A stretch of 64,000 nucleotides of DNA from Helicoverpa zea (Eukaryota; Arthropoda; Insecta; Lepidoptera; Noctuidae): positions 4,278,001 to 4,342,000 of the forward strand of contig NC_061472.1 in assembly GCF_022581195.2 (NCBI RefSeq). The letters are read 5' to 3'. A program made the position numbers and the translations under genes. The notes beneath the pieces were generated by a model. That model was not told the DNA's origin, ran no database searches, and saw only the letters and a program-made list of their open reading frames with translations. Below, piece after piece: positions 11,691-23,100 of this stretch; the first letter of the stretch is position 1; every line of letters begins with the position of its first letter.

Positions 11691-12483
11691 AATGTTACCA
11701 AAAATCTATAGTCTGATGCACATTCAATCAATTAAAAAAAAACGCGATTGAAACTGCCTCTCAAGTTTATAAATGTCGTATGACAAATAACCTCAACATA
11801 AAGCAAAAATGGTTCGGTCTCACCGGGTTTCCACTCAACGCGCATGACGATGCGCACATCGCTATGGCTCGCAGTACAGCGGCTTCACGTTCGCAGGCAC
11901 CACGGAGATGCACGAGCACCGACACTCTAAACTCACGATGACACGTCAAGCTCCGCAGGCAGCTGGGATGCTCCATTCACGCCGTAATTTTGTCGCCATA
12001 TTGCACAATAATCACCGTCATTGTTAAAACATGAAAATTAGATAAATTCGGTTAATTTTCTAGCATACCTTCGATAACAAGGATGACTGGTAAAAAAAAA
12101 AATGGAACCGATACCATAACCATAACCGTGGTTACCATACTTGTACCTTCGCTGAAATTCTTTATAAATCTTCTTCTAAAAAACACCATTTTAAATAATC
12201 GACGTTCCATTTTTTTTTACTGGTTATTAAGCACTATAAGGATTGCAATCTTCACGTGGCAAATTCTCCCGAAACCAATCTGTTCACAAAATTCTTGTTC
12301 TACATAGACAGCTCCATGAACATTATGTTGCAGTACGAGATGTTTCCACACAGGATTCTTCCTTGTGATAGCGGTGTCGTAACAGACATATTTTTTTTTC
12401 GCTACTAGCGTTTTCACTTTCTTGAACACGTAGCAGGGCAATCCTTAACACATGTGGGCATTCGGATTGCATCCCACTTCTGA

Positions 12484-12795
12484 TGTGGGAGCGTCAGAAG
12501 GAGCCTCGCGGCGGTCATGGCTGTCACGTTGCATCTCGGGCGTTGTAACGACCGGAATTCAAAAATAAAGGCACGCTTGTGTAGTCCACCGTTCCATTAT
12601 TTGGTTTCCTCACCATTTTATTCACAATCACACACAATCAGTAAGATGGAATGGGATTTCGAGCCAATAGGTTAGTATGTGCACAATTCAGTTGGCACCT
12701 GTCACCAGAATGACTGCTGCCATCACTCGTCGTGACACTTACTACTCTATTCGGGGTTACCCGCTCATAATTTTAATGTTATCAACGCGCCGACA
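12484..12795 (+). repeat. right LTR (312 bp)
   Basis: Same length as the left LTR and no difference seen by eye. TATATA follows directly, matching the TATATA before the left LTR. Confidence 0.8.
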
Positions 12796-15700
12796 TATAT
12801 AAGTTTTTTTTTTTTCAATTAATGTAAATATTTTGTGAATAAAAAGCCCTACAAAGTAACCATTAAATGTCTCTGAGTGTGTCCATTAGACCTTTAAGTC
12901 TAAGTTTACTATGCAACTCATGCCATTGTCGAGATTAATCAATTTGAAGTCTGATTAGAAAAAAAATACTGACTAGCATGGTACCCACTCGATTATGTTG
13001 TGAGTTTCACCATCAATTTTGGACATCTCTTAACAAATTAATCATGTTACATTAAATGACGTCAACGTGAAAGTGATCATGAGGCCAAACCTGATTAACC
13101 TTCATTAAACGTGAGTTACGGTATAATTTTAATTAAAATTGTATCAAACCTAGCATTAGGTACCCAAAGAAGCTTCATAATAACTGACCGTAAAGTCAAA
13201 CTATTTATAATCACCAGTTTATTAAGCAAAGTTTATTGTAAACCTATAATTTTGTTATTAAAAATTACACAGACCGATTTTTAAAGTGTTAAGATCATTC
13301 TGAGTCATAATGTTTTGTTTTTTTGTAACACCGCTTGCCTTTAACTCTTTTATGGATGAGTTAAGGTTAAGCCCCGGGTTTGCCCGGGTTCGTTTTAGAA
13401 ATTATATTTTTTTCTTAGGGATGTTTTGAACAATGTTCTGAAGTAGTAGTCATAAGAGGGCTCTATTATGAAGACTTAATTTTAAAAAAGTCTGTTTAGT
13501 AATAAACAAAGTTTTTTTTTACTAAACGATCCTTTCATTTTGTGATTACATATATAAATTAACCTGACCCGAAATATAAAGTAGGCTTATGTAAATATGT
13601 GCGAACTAGAAGATTAAAAAGCTGCGTAAGTATTAATTATGAAACATATCATCATAAATCATCACTAATTAAAAAAAAAACTAATTAAAATCACGCGATA
13701 TTGATAGACAGACTTCGACTCAATCATTTTTGTAGGGGATAATTTTATAATCTTTTACTCGAGCCGTTAGTTACAAGGTAAGTAAAACGGACCTCACTTA
13801 AGATGCATTTTTAACAACACGGTTGCCACACTAATAATTTTATTTGCTGAATCAAAATTGAAAGATTACAAAGGTCGGATTAGGAATACAGAGTTTTGAT
13901 TGAGCCCAATTTTAAGTTCACAGAATATTTAAATTTTGCTCTTTAAGATGACTCATTCTTAATGCTGGTTTAAGTTTGGCGTAGAATTTGTGTTTCTGTA
14001 ATTTTAATTTTGCGCATTAAGGCTTGCGTGTTATATTTTTTTCCTGTTTTCATGGTGTTTTGTTCTACTAATGAGCTGTTTGGTGGTTTATCTTTGTAGT
14101 TCGCTGATTGTGTTGAAATATTAATGTTAATAACTTAATGGGGTAGGTTGGATGCGGTGTGCTTTACAGATGAATTGAGCAAACAGTATTCTTGGAACTT
14201 TTACGTCTACATATAATTTAGAAATCACTAATGAGTTGTGTTCCCAAGACTCTAAATCAAGGGGTTACTACACATACTAACATCTACTTATTCGCTTGAC
14301 AATTGTAATGTTTCTGGCACTGTCAGCCTGTATCTATCAAACATATCATTATAATATAATACATACAACAAAGAATAAGCCAATCAGGCCCATTTTCGTC
14401 GGAAACAAATAAACGTCTGTTTTTCTTAAAACCATTGTTTGCATTGAATTTCACGTTCAATTTTCAAAGTCAACAGTTGTTATAAGAAAACTAACATTTG
14501 TGCTGTCGGTGATCTTAGGTTTTAGTGATCTACCGGTAAGGTATAACAATTTAGGGTACTTAATCTGAATAAAAAAAGGAAACTAAAATAAAGAAACGGA
14601 ATTTTCACGTTCGATTTTCAAAGTCAACAGTCGTAAGAAAACTAACGCTTATGCTGTCGGTGATCTTAGGTCTTGGTCCTACCGGTCAGTCTCGGTTCAG
14701 CCCTACGATCGGTCGCGGGGTCGTTGGGCGTGGCGCACAGATGGCGCGATTGTCCGTCCGTTCGTCCTGTTTACCTGCCTCACTCCGCAAACAAAAGCAA
14801 TAGCCACTTTTACACCTTCCGATCTAAATGTAAAAATAAACAAAAAAATCGTTGCTGATTTTGTATGGTGGTACTTTTTACAGTGTGTGGTAATTGTCGG
14901 GTCGTGTGGTGTAAATAGATTTGATAGTGTAGTGCAATGATCTTTTGGGTAATTAAATAGCGCTTGTCATATTGGCTCGCCATATTTTGCGATCGGTATA
15001 AACTGTCAAACTTATCTCCAAAAATGCCGATTCGACATATTGAGCGCTTTCGTTAGGTACTATGCCACTATTTAAACATTTTCATATAAAAATCTGTCAC
15101 AAAAAGTGCAGATTTTCCATAGTTGCATGCTTTATCCGAAACATAAATACGCATAGGTAGACGATTTTGGGGGCAAAACTTATCAAAACTCCTTTATTAT
15201 TTTGGTTTAAAATAAAGAAGAAAATAAATCCAGAGTAAGTACAAAAAATAAATAACCCTGAGGTACTTATAATATACTTACACAGCATCAAACGTCGCCT
15301 GCACAGCAGTACCCCCGCTTTCTAATAAGTCAACTTTGACCGATCCACGTATCTGATATTGTGATTGTCATCTTAAACATTACCTATCATAAAATTACAT
15401 TTATTTGTATGTTTATCGTAAGTGGTTTTAAACTATTTGCTAAAATAAAAGCTAGTACTTGCTTTTGATGTTTCAAAGTTTTTTTTGGTGTAATTTTTGG
15501 TAGCGTGCCACGTATAAGCTTAAGCTCTCTAAATCTTATACCTCTAGTTACCAATACACCTTGGAAATTTGCAATTGATTGATTTTGGAACACATATGAA
15601 CAATTGAGTTCACTTAATTAGATTCGTCGTTCTTTGAGTCACAATCATTGACTTCATCGAACGGAGCACCTCTTATTTCTTAAAGAATAATTGGAAATAA

Positions 15701-17150
15701 ACCAGCGCAGCTTATCTTGTACATTCACCTTTTTATATTGCCAGCATCCTTTACTTTATCTAGATCACGGAAACGTATAATTTACGTCTGTCGAAATGTC
15801 CTTGACCCTACAATTCCACCTGTTTCAAACTTGACCTTAAATCAGTCTAATCGATGGAATCGTTGCGAACGGGTCGGCGCGAGCGCAGTGGAGAGGGGGT
15901 AGGGGGGAGTCCACTGCCCGTGATTTAATACCCCAGTCGCTAATTATGGCTTGTTCAAATTGTACCTTTCTCACGGGCACCAGAGACCGGTTACACCACG
16001 GACTTAACCAAACTTGAGATACAAGTTTTTTTTTTATATAAAATTTTCACATAAAATATGCTATTACATTTTATTGGATTATAATTATAGAAATGATATG
16101 AAGGAAGTTATTAATATTAATTGGGATTTGAATTAGATTTTCTGTGTGCAACACGTGTTTTCCTTTGAATGCGGTAGCGTTTTAGTTATTGAGGTCTGTA
16201 ATTAATATAGTAATAAAATCTTATTTTTAATGTAGTTTTTTTTTGTTTTCGATAGTGTCATTTTATATTAAACAGATTTTAAACAGTTTTAAATGTTTCT
16301 AACTACTCCTCGTTAAAAAAATTGACTAGCCACCACCACCAGGTAACCAGCCCGGTTTCGGTTCCATGGCAATAAATATTATTATATTATTCAGATTCTA
16401 GACAATTTTACTGATAGTAAAAAGGTGTTTCGAAATAAAATTGGACCAGCCCAAAAAAAAATTAAAATATTTGCGAAACTTAACCCTCTGTTAACGGGCG
16501 ATTATTTTCGTAGCATCGTATCTAAGATGCGCCGATGCGCCGTACCTTACTGCATTCGCTATACTTATTATTCTGTCTGCCCCAACCTGTTACCCGGTCA
16601 ACCTTCGAGGCTCCCCTCTCTTTCTCACCCACCTAACCTTCAATATACCTCTCCCGTTCTAACGAACTCGGGTCAGGCCGAAGCATATTACAGTAATGAT
16701 ACTTAAACACACATTTAAGTAAAGATTCTTTTTGTTTAAAAAGTTGTATGTCTGAGTGTAGTCTGGTATTTTATAATCTGTGGTGTAATTCTGCGTTTTA
16801 TTGAGATTGCAGGCCTTTTTAGTATTGTAATGGAGTTTGTACGGGAGGTATGGACTGATGATGATGGCCTATGCGATTGTGGAATTGCAACGATGTAGGT
16901 AAGGTTGACTTTTGCGGATTTCAATACCCGATCTATCTGTTTTTGCGATTATAGATTGGAATTTAACTTTGATATGGAGCTACTGTCGAAATTCGGTACA
17001 TCGGTTATTGAAATCTATGGTATTTCGTAAATGCCGTGAAAACAAAGAGGCTCTAAAATTGTTGAATGTATTTATTCATAACACTTACATAACATAGCTA
17101 ATTTAATTATTTAAAGATGACACAGGGCCTTTTGCATTATATTATTTAAT
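12796..17150. other. non-genic AT-rich stretch
   Basis: It begins with the rest of the RLE LINE 3' UTR. A 90-bp duplication lies at 14449-14687, followed by a GC-rich patch at 14690-14780 and another at 15860-15910. Open frames here (such as 16425-16706 and 16736-16924) have no recognisable domains or splice support. Confidence 0.45.
14449..14687 (+). repeat. 90-bp segment present twice
   Basis: 14449-14538 and 14602-14687 share TTCACGTTC, TTTTCAAAGTCAACAGT, AAGAAAACTAAC and TGCTGTCGGTGATCTTAGGT. A tandem-type duplication with a 60-bp spacer. Confidence 0.8.
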
Positions 17151-17151
17151 T

Positions 17152-17157
17152 TTTATT
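17152..17157 (-). terminator. poly(A) signal of the minus-strand Kazal gene
   Basis: AATAAA on the minus strand, about 30 bases past the stop codon at 17185-17187. Confidence 0.6.
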
Positions 17158-17184
17158 TTAAATCACGTACTTTGTGTTTCTTCT

Positions 17185-18778
17185 TCATTCTTTCTTCGGA
17201 ACAGCAGGACATCCGTCCACGTCTTCGATGTGTACGTAAACTGAAAAATAAAATACCAATATGTATACTTAACACATGGAAACACAATGTCATACTTAAT
17301 AAAAACCAGATAGTATTTTCAAACTTTTTGATTTTGGTAAAAATCAACATGGGTTTAAAAGACCCTGAATTGAATGGTATGGGTTAGCAGCGTGAGGGAG
17401 TATCTCTAGACTCTTAAAACACATTATGTTCCTTCTGAAGTCCTTTATGTACCAGAGCTGGGGTAAGGTAACTCTATCGAATCCCGGAGCCTCGGCAGGC
17501 TTTGGACCTGGTGGGCCCCAATGATGAACTTGAATTGAAATAATAGAGTAAAATACTGGAAAACATGGTGCGGAACATTTCAATGTGTTAAAAAGGCATT
17601 GTAATTTTCTCCCAGAGAGAATATCCTACCTGTTACCATCTATCTATATAAAAGGTAAAAGGTGGATAATCATCATACTCAGCCTCTTCTATGTTAGACT
17701 GCAGGACAAGCGTCTTCTGACAGAGAGAAGGAATGAGCTTTGATGGCCGCGCAATGCGAGACAGAGGTCAAAGGGTTTTATTTCATATAGACACATTACA
17801 GGTGCTTAAAATCGTCAATGCTAGGTGTACGGTTCCAAAGAGTGGGTCTTATGGAAAAGAACCGGTAAGAAACTCCATAAACACTATTACTATACTACTA
17901 TTTGAAAAATTACTTCAGTGTTAGATAATGAAAATGAAAATTAGAAAACTAAAGGCTTATTATCTGAGTGCACGGAGTAGACCCAGGTAAAACTGCTGGC
18001 GGCAACTAGTACTAGAATATAAAATACGTACTATTGTTTGTGTCGCAAGCAAACTCCAACATGTCACAGAGGTCCAAAAATGTTCTCTTCAGGTCTCCCA
18101 TTTTGCCACAGATGGGAATCGTATCGTGGACACAGTGGTCTGACATCTGACAGAATTGTTCGATTTTGTTCTGCAGACAGAAAAGCTGATGGTTGCAAAC
18201 TGCTGATTTTGAGATCTGACCAAATGTTTAATAAGGGAGTGGCTTTGTTAAAGTTTCTGAAACAAATCTATACCTTCAGAGAATCAAACCCGGGAGCCCA
18301 TGCATGGCCAACGGGCGGTCATAATAATAGGTATATGTTATAGAAATATATGTTTGTAGGTACTTACCGATGGCGTTGATACGTAACTAGGAATGTGACT
18401 ATTTACTGGATTTATATAATTTAACAGAAATATTGAACCTGGAACAATCAAAAGTCGACAATTAACATGTCTACTTAACATTTTCAAAAATCGGTAACCT
18501 GAAATTTTGACAACCAGTTTTACCCGAATGACTGGGTTGAGGAGGTCAGATAAGCAGTCGCTCCATGAAAAACCCTGGTAGTCAGCATCTGGTTATTAAA
18601 ACCAACAGAACTGTAGTCGAGAAAAAGCTAGGCAGATGATGGTTCTAAATTATTAATTTTGTACGAAGCAAAGGCAATTTTTCCATCAAAACGTAATACA
18701 AGTACCCAACTATAGAACTTAATTGGTAATAATATAAACACAGTTTAACTTACAGTACACGAATAGTTGAACTATCAT
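17185..18778 (-). CDS. secreted five-cysteine Kazal-like protein, four exons (gene A)
   Basis: Rebuilt from four minus-strand exons: 18754-18778, 18368-18438, 18032-18146, 17185-17240 (267 nt, 88 residues). All junctions are GT-AG with phases 1, 0, 1. Exon 1 and the start of exon 2 give a hydrophobic signal peptide, MIVQLFVYCSIFLL. Exon 3 holds the Kazal core: HCVHDTIPICG, then TFLDLCDMLEFAC. Exon 4 ends YVHIEDVDGCPAVPKKE. Kazal domains usually inhibit serine proteases outside the cell; here a target is not inferable. Five Kazal cysteines are seen where the fold normally has six; the first is absent. Intron 1 holds a SINE piece and intron 3 two repeat pieces. An ATCAGT initiator lies at 18843-18848, about 65 bases before the ATG. 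It is the divergent partner of gene B at 19556, which has the same exon plan. Confidence 0.82.
17380..17530 (+). repeat. GC-rich repeat, copy 2
   Basis: Diverged copy of 667-815, from GGGTTAGCAGCGTGAGGGAG to GGTGGGCCCCAATGATG. It sits inside intron 3 of Kazal gene A. Confidence 0.6.
17771..17912 (-). mobile_element. 3' end fragment of the CR1/Jockey-type LINE
   Basis: Matches the 3' UTR of the LINE at 23101-25570 in the same orientation. Shared stretches include GTACGGTTCCAAAGAGTGGG against GCACGGTTCCAAAAAGTTGG, and AAGAAACTCCATA in both. It lies in intron 3 of Kazal gene A. Confidence 0.8.
18510..18643 (+). mobile_element. tRNA-derived SINE, diverged 3' fragment
   Basis: Shares ACTGGGTTGAGGAGGTCAGA and a GGCAGATGATGG tail with the SINE at 30032-30419. 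It is in intron 1 of Kazal gene A, opposite in strand. Confidence 0.65.
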
Positions 18779-18842
18779 AACCCACATTCCGATATTGTAC
18801 GGTTGAATATTAACTCGACACAGTAGTAATTATGATACACAA

Positions 18843-18848
18843 ACTGAT
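18843..18848 (-). promoter_or_regulatory. candidate initiator of Kazal gene A
   Basis: ATCAGT on the minus strand, about 65 bases upstream of the ATG at 18776-18778. This is the arthropod initiator motif. No strong TATA box is seen. Confidence 0.35.
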
Positions 18849-19092
18849 ACCATAAACTAGTTAAAGATCAATGTTTGTTAGATTCAGAACCACTAAGGCC
18901 AGAGGTACAATACTTTTGGAGGAATTATTTAGTTCGCTTTCTCAAAAAAAAAACTAAAATCGTTTCGGAGCCTTTATAATATTATCTTAGTTCAGATTTA
19001 AACCTAAAAGATAGAAACGTTTTTTTAACGAATTAGGATCTTAATTAATCGAGCCGAGATCGAGAACTCTCTTTTTAATTTTTAAAGTGTGG

Positions 19093-19246
19093 AACCAGGG
19101 GGTATTGGGTTGCCTGGGTAACTGGGTTGAGGGGGTCAGATAGGGCAGTCGCTCCTTGTAAATCACTGGTACTCAGCTACATCCGGTTAGACTGGAAGAT
19201 GACCCCGACATAGTTGGGAAAAGGGCTCGGAAGATGATGATGATGA
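19093..19246 (+). mobile_element. tRNA-derived SINE, 3' fragment
   Basis: Matches the 3' half of the SINE at 30032-30419, ending ...AGTTGGGAAAAGGGCTCGG and a (GAT)n tail. It lies between the two divergent Kazal genes. Confidence 0.8.
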
Positions 19247-19555
19247 TTTTTATTGCCAGGATCATATTATAATAATCTTAATTCCATCAAGTGGTCTTAT
19301 ATATACAATTTACCTCTTATTCAAGCTACAATAAAAGTCCTTGGTCACCTAATGTCCCGATACCAACAGAATATGTCTCCCTAAAGTTGAGCACTCCCGC
19401 AAAATATCACGCGGTGCTTATAACCTTCAATATTATGTGTGTGTTGTAATAATTTCCTGTTCTAAAGCCATAGTTATGTTTGATCAAAGTAAACAAATGT
19501 GGCTATTGTTCACCTAGATCATTGTTATCCTTTAGTTGAAGTGATCGTGCACGCT

Positions 19556-22364
19556 ATGATATTTAGGAAAGTTTGCACTAGTAAGTAGCAGTTTTTGCTT
19601 GCATTTGCAGTTCCTGTAGTAAAAATAAGCGCCGCTTGTGTCTTGTGGCTCGGAGTGCGACATTTGCTTAGTATTTAAAATTACATAATCTTGTGAGTTA
19701 AAAGGGAGAAAATTATTATATAACTACTTCCGTCATCTGGACTAAAATTAGCAATGTCTTCTCTCAGACTTTAGACTATCTATATATTTATTTACATTAT
19801 GTATACAAAATTTTATTTAACGTTCTGTAGTTTTTGTGTGAAAGCTGGAAAACTCCCTATTAACGGATGATACAAACGTCAAGTATTATATTTTTTGTCA
19901 AGTGTTTTGATTTATTGTTCCAGGTTTAATAATTATCGGTTTGGCAGCAGAAGTTTGGTCGCACGTAGAAATAGAAGCTGAAGATTATTTCTTTCCTCTA
20001 GAACCGGTAAATTTTTACTTCCTTATAAAAGTTCTCCAAAAGTATAATCGGGACACGGATTTAATTTAAATCCGGATAAAAATAATCTATTGTCCTTTCT
20101 AAGACTTTAGTTTACCTGTATTACCAAGTTTGATTTCAATATAATTAATTTCATATTCTATAAATTATTAAGTTTTGATTGGAAATAACGTAACCACAAC
20201 GTGGAAAATGATATTTCCCTCATTTCCTAAAACATCAGTTATTTGGAATTGAAAAACATTGCTGGTAAATAATTAAAATGTTGATATACCTCGCACCTCT
20301 TGACATACTCTAGTCAAATGAGTGGTGCTGGGTCGAGAGTCTACATCACAATAGAAAACAAAAGAAAAAGCAAATTGTTCACGCGGTCCGCAGAAAGTTT
20401 CTGCATTTTTGTTCCTATTTTTGGTGAACTTTGTTAGCATCTTGGAGTACATATTTGTATTAAATAATTCGTTATTAAAATTGTTATGTAGTCTTGGCTA
20501 CAATTGTATTTATTTTAAATTAATTATTTATTCTAATTATATAAATGATTTGAAATTATCGGTAGTAATGAGCACTAAATGCGGAATTTTGTAACCTATC
20601 CACCGTTTTGCTATTGAAAATTTTCAATCAATAGACATAGTTTATGTAGCCAATTACAAAATTGTATCTCTAATCGCAAATCAATGAATCTGAAGATAGG
20701 TTAAGGAAATCTATCACTAGAGCAACTTTAAAGAAAGTCAAAATTTTATTAAAATTTGATGGAAAATTCGTTCTGTAACAGGTAATAAATTTTTGCAAGA
20801 TGTCTGAAACGTGCACACATGATTTTGTGCCGATCTGCGGGCAGGATTCCTTGGGTATAACCCGAATGTTTAGCGATAATTGCGACTTATTCGAATACAA
20901 CTGTGATGAAAAGAAACGTAAGTAACTTTGGTATGAAATATTCATCATCATCATTCTCTTTATAGCAATCTTCCACACTTGTCGTCTCTGTTTCATACGT
21001 AGTAACTTGAGCGTGATCCATAGCATTCATCACCACCATCCTCCTGCCTTTACCCCAATTTTTATCTATGGTTGTTACGGTTCGTATATCTTCTTCTTCT
21101 ACACTTCTGTGTCTGACATCACAAATATTTATTATAGTATTGCAGTTAACGGGCTGAATGCCGAAATTGTCTTGTCTCAAACAATTTTTTGGCCAAATCT
21201 ATACAATTTTGGACGGCGAAAAAAATATATATTAATCTTGAACATATTTCTAAGAACCCTGTTAATTTCAAAACACGTTTTCGAAAAGTTTTCTCGATAC
21301 AAAAAAATTGTAAACTTACCTCTAAAATGATCTTCCAACAAAAATTTCTGTATTACTTATCAACGTACATTGATAAAATTTCTAACATTAACGAGTCCAC
21401 GTAAATACAGAACTTGGTTAATTTTTAGTTTTGATTACTCAACTCGTTTTAAAGCTATTAATTTATAATGTATGTTACAAACGTTACGAACGTCGCGTCA
21501 ACAGGCTTCTCACTCTTTCTCTCTCGTACGTATTTACGTACACTAGAGTGTTTTGGGTGCATTCAGCGTCTTAAGCAAAACTAACAATGTCTTGGTTCAC
21601 AATTTGTTCCTGAGACCTGACTATGCCGAAAGTTTCAATGTAAATAATTCGATGAAAAATAAAAACTAGATAAATTTCGATGTGAAACTTACTGTGTCGT
21701 AAAAATATCTGTTATACAAAAAGCATTTGAAATTCGTTGTCATTCTAGAAATCGTTGAAATATTTATTTAATGTAGATGCAGTCGCATCTCTAGTGAAAC
21801 CGGGACGGAGAAATACTGCAATGCGCCACGAATCTGCATAGTTTTTTTCTAAGTCACTGGGTGCTCCGTAGTTTTGTTACACTCTATGTATCAGTAAGGT
21901 TAAAATTGGATATTGAAGATTTTAACTTCTTAAAACTGACATCATATTCATGTAAAGAATATTTTATTTATTATTTACTAGCTTATCTTGAAAAGTCCGG
22001 GATAAAAACTACCCTATGTCCTTTCTCGAGATCAACTCTATCTTTGTACTAAATTGTATTAAAATCAGTTCAGTGGTTTAGACGTGAAAGCGTAACAGAT
22101 AGACAGACAGAGTTACTTTCGCATTTATAATATTAGTAGGGATTTCACCTCTATCTTTTTTCGGGGATGGGGTTGATTTTTTTATGATTTTTAGTGTTAG
22201 GTTTTTTTACTATATAGGATAGTTATTTTTTTATCTCAATTGTAAATATGTTAATAATTTTGCTTAAATTTAATAAAAAAATATTGTTATTTACAGAATA
22301 TCGGCACGTGAAGATGGAGGTGTGTAAATACGAATTACAAGCTGCTGCCGAACTTGGCTCATAA
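19556..22364 (+). CDS. secreted five-cysteine Kazal-like protein, four exons (gene B)
   Basis: Exons 19556-19580, 19924-20006, 20800-20917 and 22297-22364 join to 294 nt (97 residues) with no stop before TAA at 22362-22364. Splice sites are GT-AG, phases 1, 0, 1. Exon 1 (25 nt, donor GTAAGT) plus exon 2 give a signal peptide MIFRKVCTSLIIIGLAAEVW. Exon 3 carries the Kazal core CTHDFVPICG and MFSDNCDLFEYNCDEKK; exon 4 closes with YRHVKMEVCKYELQ. Cysteine spacing around PICG and F-x2-NC fits insect Kazal-like proteins of the vasotab type, but the first of the usual six cysteines is missing, as in gene A. The protein should be secreted; protease inhibition is a family inference, not shown. An AATAAA follows at 22385. 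Exon 1 is the least certain; its exact 25-nt match to gene A supports it. Confidence 0.85.
21990..22142 (+). repeat. dispersed repeat, 3' end piece
   Basis: Ends GTGAAAGCGTAACAGATAGA ... TTTATAATATTAGTAGGGAT, the same end as the repeat at 611-1656. It is inside intron 3 of Kazal gene B. Confidence 0.6.
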
Positions 22365-22384
22365 TTTGGATGTTGCTACGTGTA

Positions 22385-22390
22385 AATAAA
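22385..22390 (+). terminator. poly(A) signal of Kazal gene B
   Basis: AATAAA, 20 bases past the stop codon of the gene. Confidence 0.65.
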
Positions 22391-22734
22391 TTATTTATAC
22401 AAATAAATAATTGATTAGCTAATAGGTGACAGGTTACGTTGAAATTATTTACTCTACTTGTTCGAGAATTACGCATCGCTTTTTGACTATGGAAGATTTT
22501 GGCTACGTTTTTACCTGACGTTTTTACAATATTTTTGAATAAAAATAATTTGGGTAGTTAAATATGAAACGGTTTGGTTGTTTTATAATATTTTAATAAA
22601 GTTTGTATGGATTGTTTTAATTTATTAATTAAAATGTAATCATATGACTGTTAAAATTAAAAGGCAAACCAAACACAAAGTACAGAGTAAGTAACGTTAT
22701 AAAAGATATCTTTTATTTATCTACTTTATATTTC

Positions 22735-22990
22735 TCTCTTCTATCTTACTATCTTCTTCTACTACTACTATCTACTACTATCTTCTATCTTACTATTTTA
22801 AATATAGACGACTAGCGGTTTGACCTGCATCTAGTGGGAACTTCTGCTCGAACCTTGATGAAAAGTAGCCCTTCGATAAATGGGCTAAGTATCTAACACT
22901 GAAAGAATATTTAAAATCGGACCAGTGCTTCGTGAGATTAGCGCGTTCAAGCAAACAAACTCTTTAGCTTTTTAATATTAGTATAGGTTC
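22735..22990 (+). repeat. microsatellite and dispersed-repeat piece
   Basis: An imperfect (CTACTA/CTTACTAT)n run at 22735-22798 is followed at 22806-22987 by another copy of the GACTAGCGGTTTGACC...TTTTAATATTAGTATAGG repeat. Confidence 0.55.
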
Positions 22991-23100
22991 AGGTACAAGT
23001 GAGTAGAAATTTTCTAACAAAATCGTCTTCACACAGGAGCGGTGTGCAAGCGTAAACAACGGTACGAGAACAAACTTGTCATGTTTGACGTCACTCGCCT

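Larger units (their letters stand above)
10455..12795 (+). mobile_element. non-autonomous LTR retrotransposon (2.34 kb)
   Basis: Two direct repeats of 312 bp, 10455-10766 and 12484-12795, which read as identical. Each starts TGTGGGAGCG and ends CGCGCCGACA, so has the TG...CA ends of LTRs. The flanks carry TATA (up to TATATA) on both sides, as a target duplication. AATAAA inside the repeat supports plus orientation. The 1.7-kb interior has no gag or pol and mainly holds a 19-bp minisatellite. No convincing primer-binding site or polypurine tract is seen next to the LTRs, which is a weakness. Identical LTRs suggest a young insertion. Confidence 0.75.

Noticed and set aside
16736..16924. Open frames on both strands with an acceptor-like and donor-like pair at 16811-16898
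   Set aside because: The frame that would splice contains stops; no homology recognised.
20670..21330. Overlapping ORFs on both strands around the Kazal exon
   Set aside because: The minus frames overlap the Kazal exon and its intron without splice support; the plus frame from 20962 gives no Kazal closing cysteine in the right place, unlike the exon at 22297.
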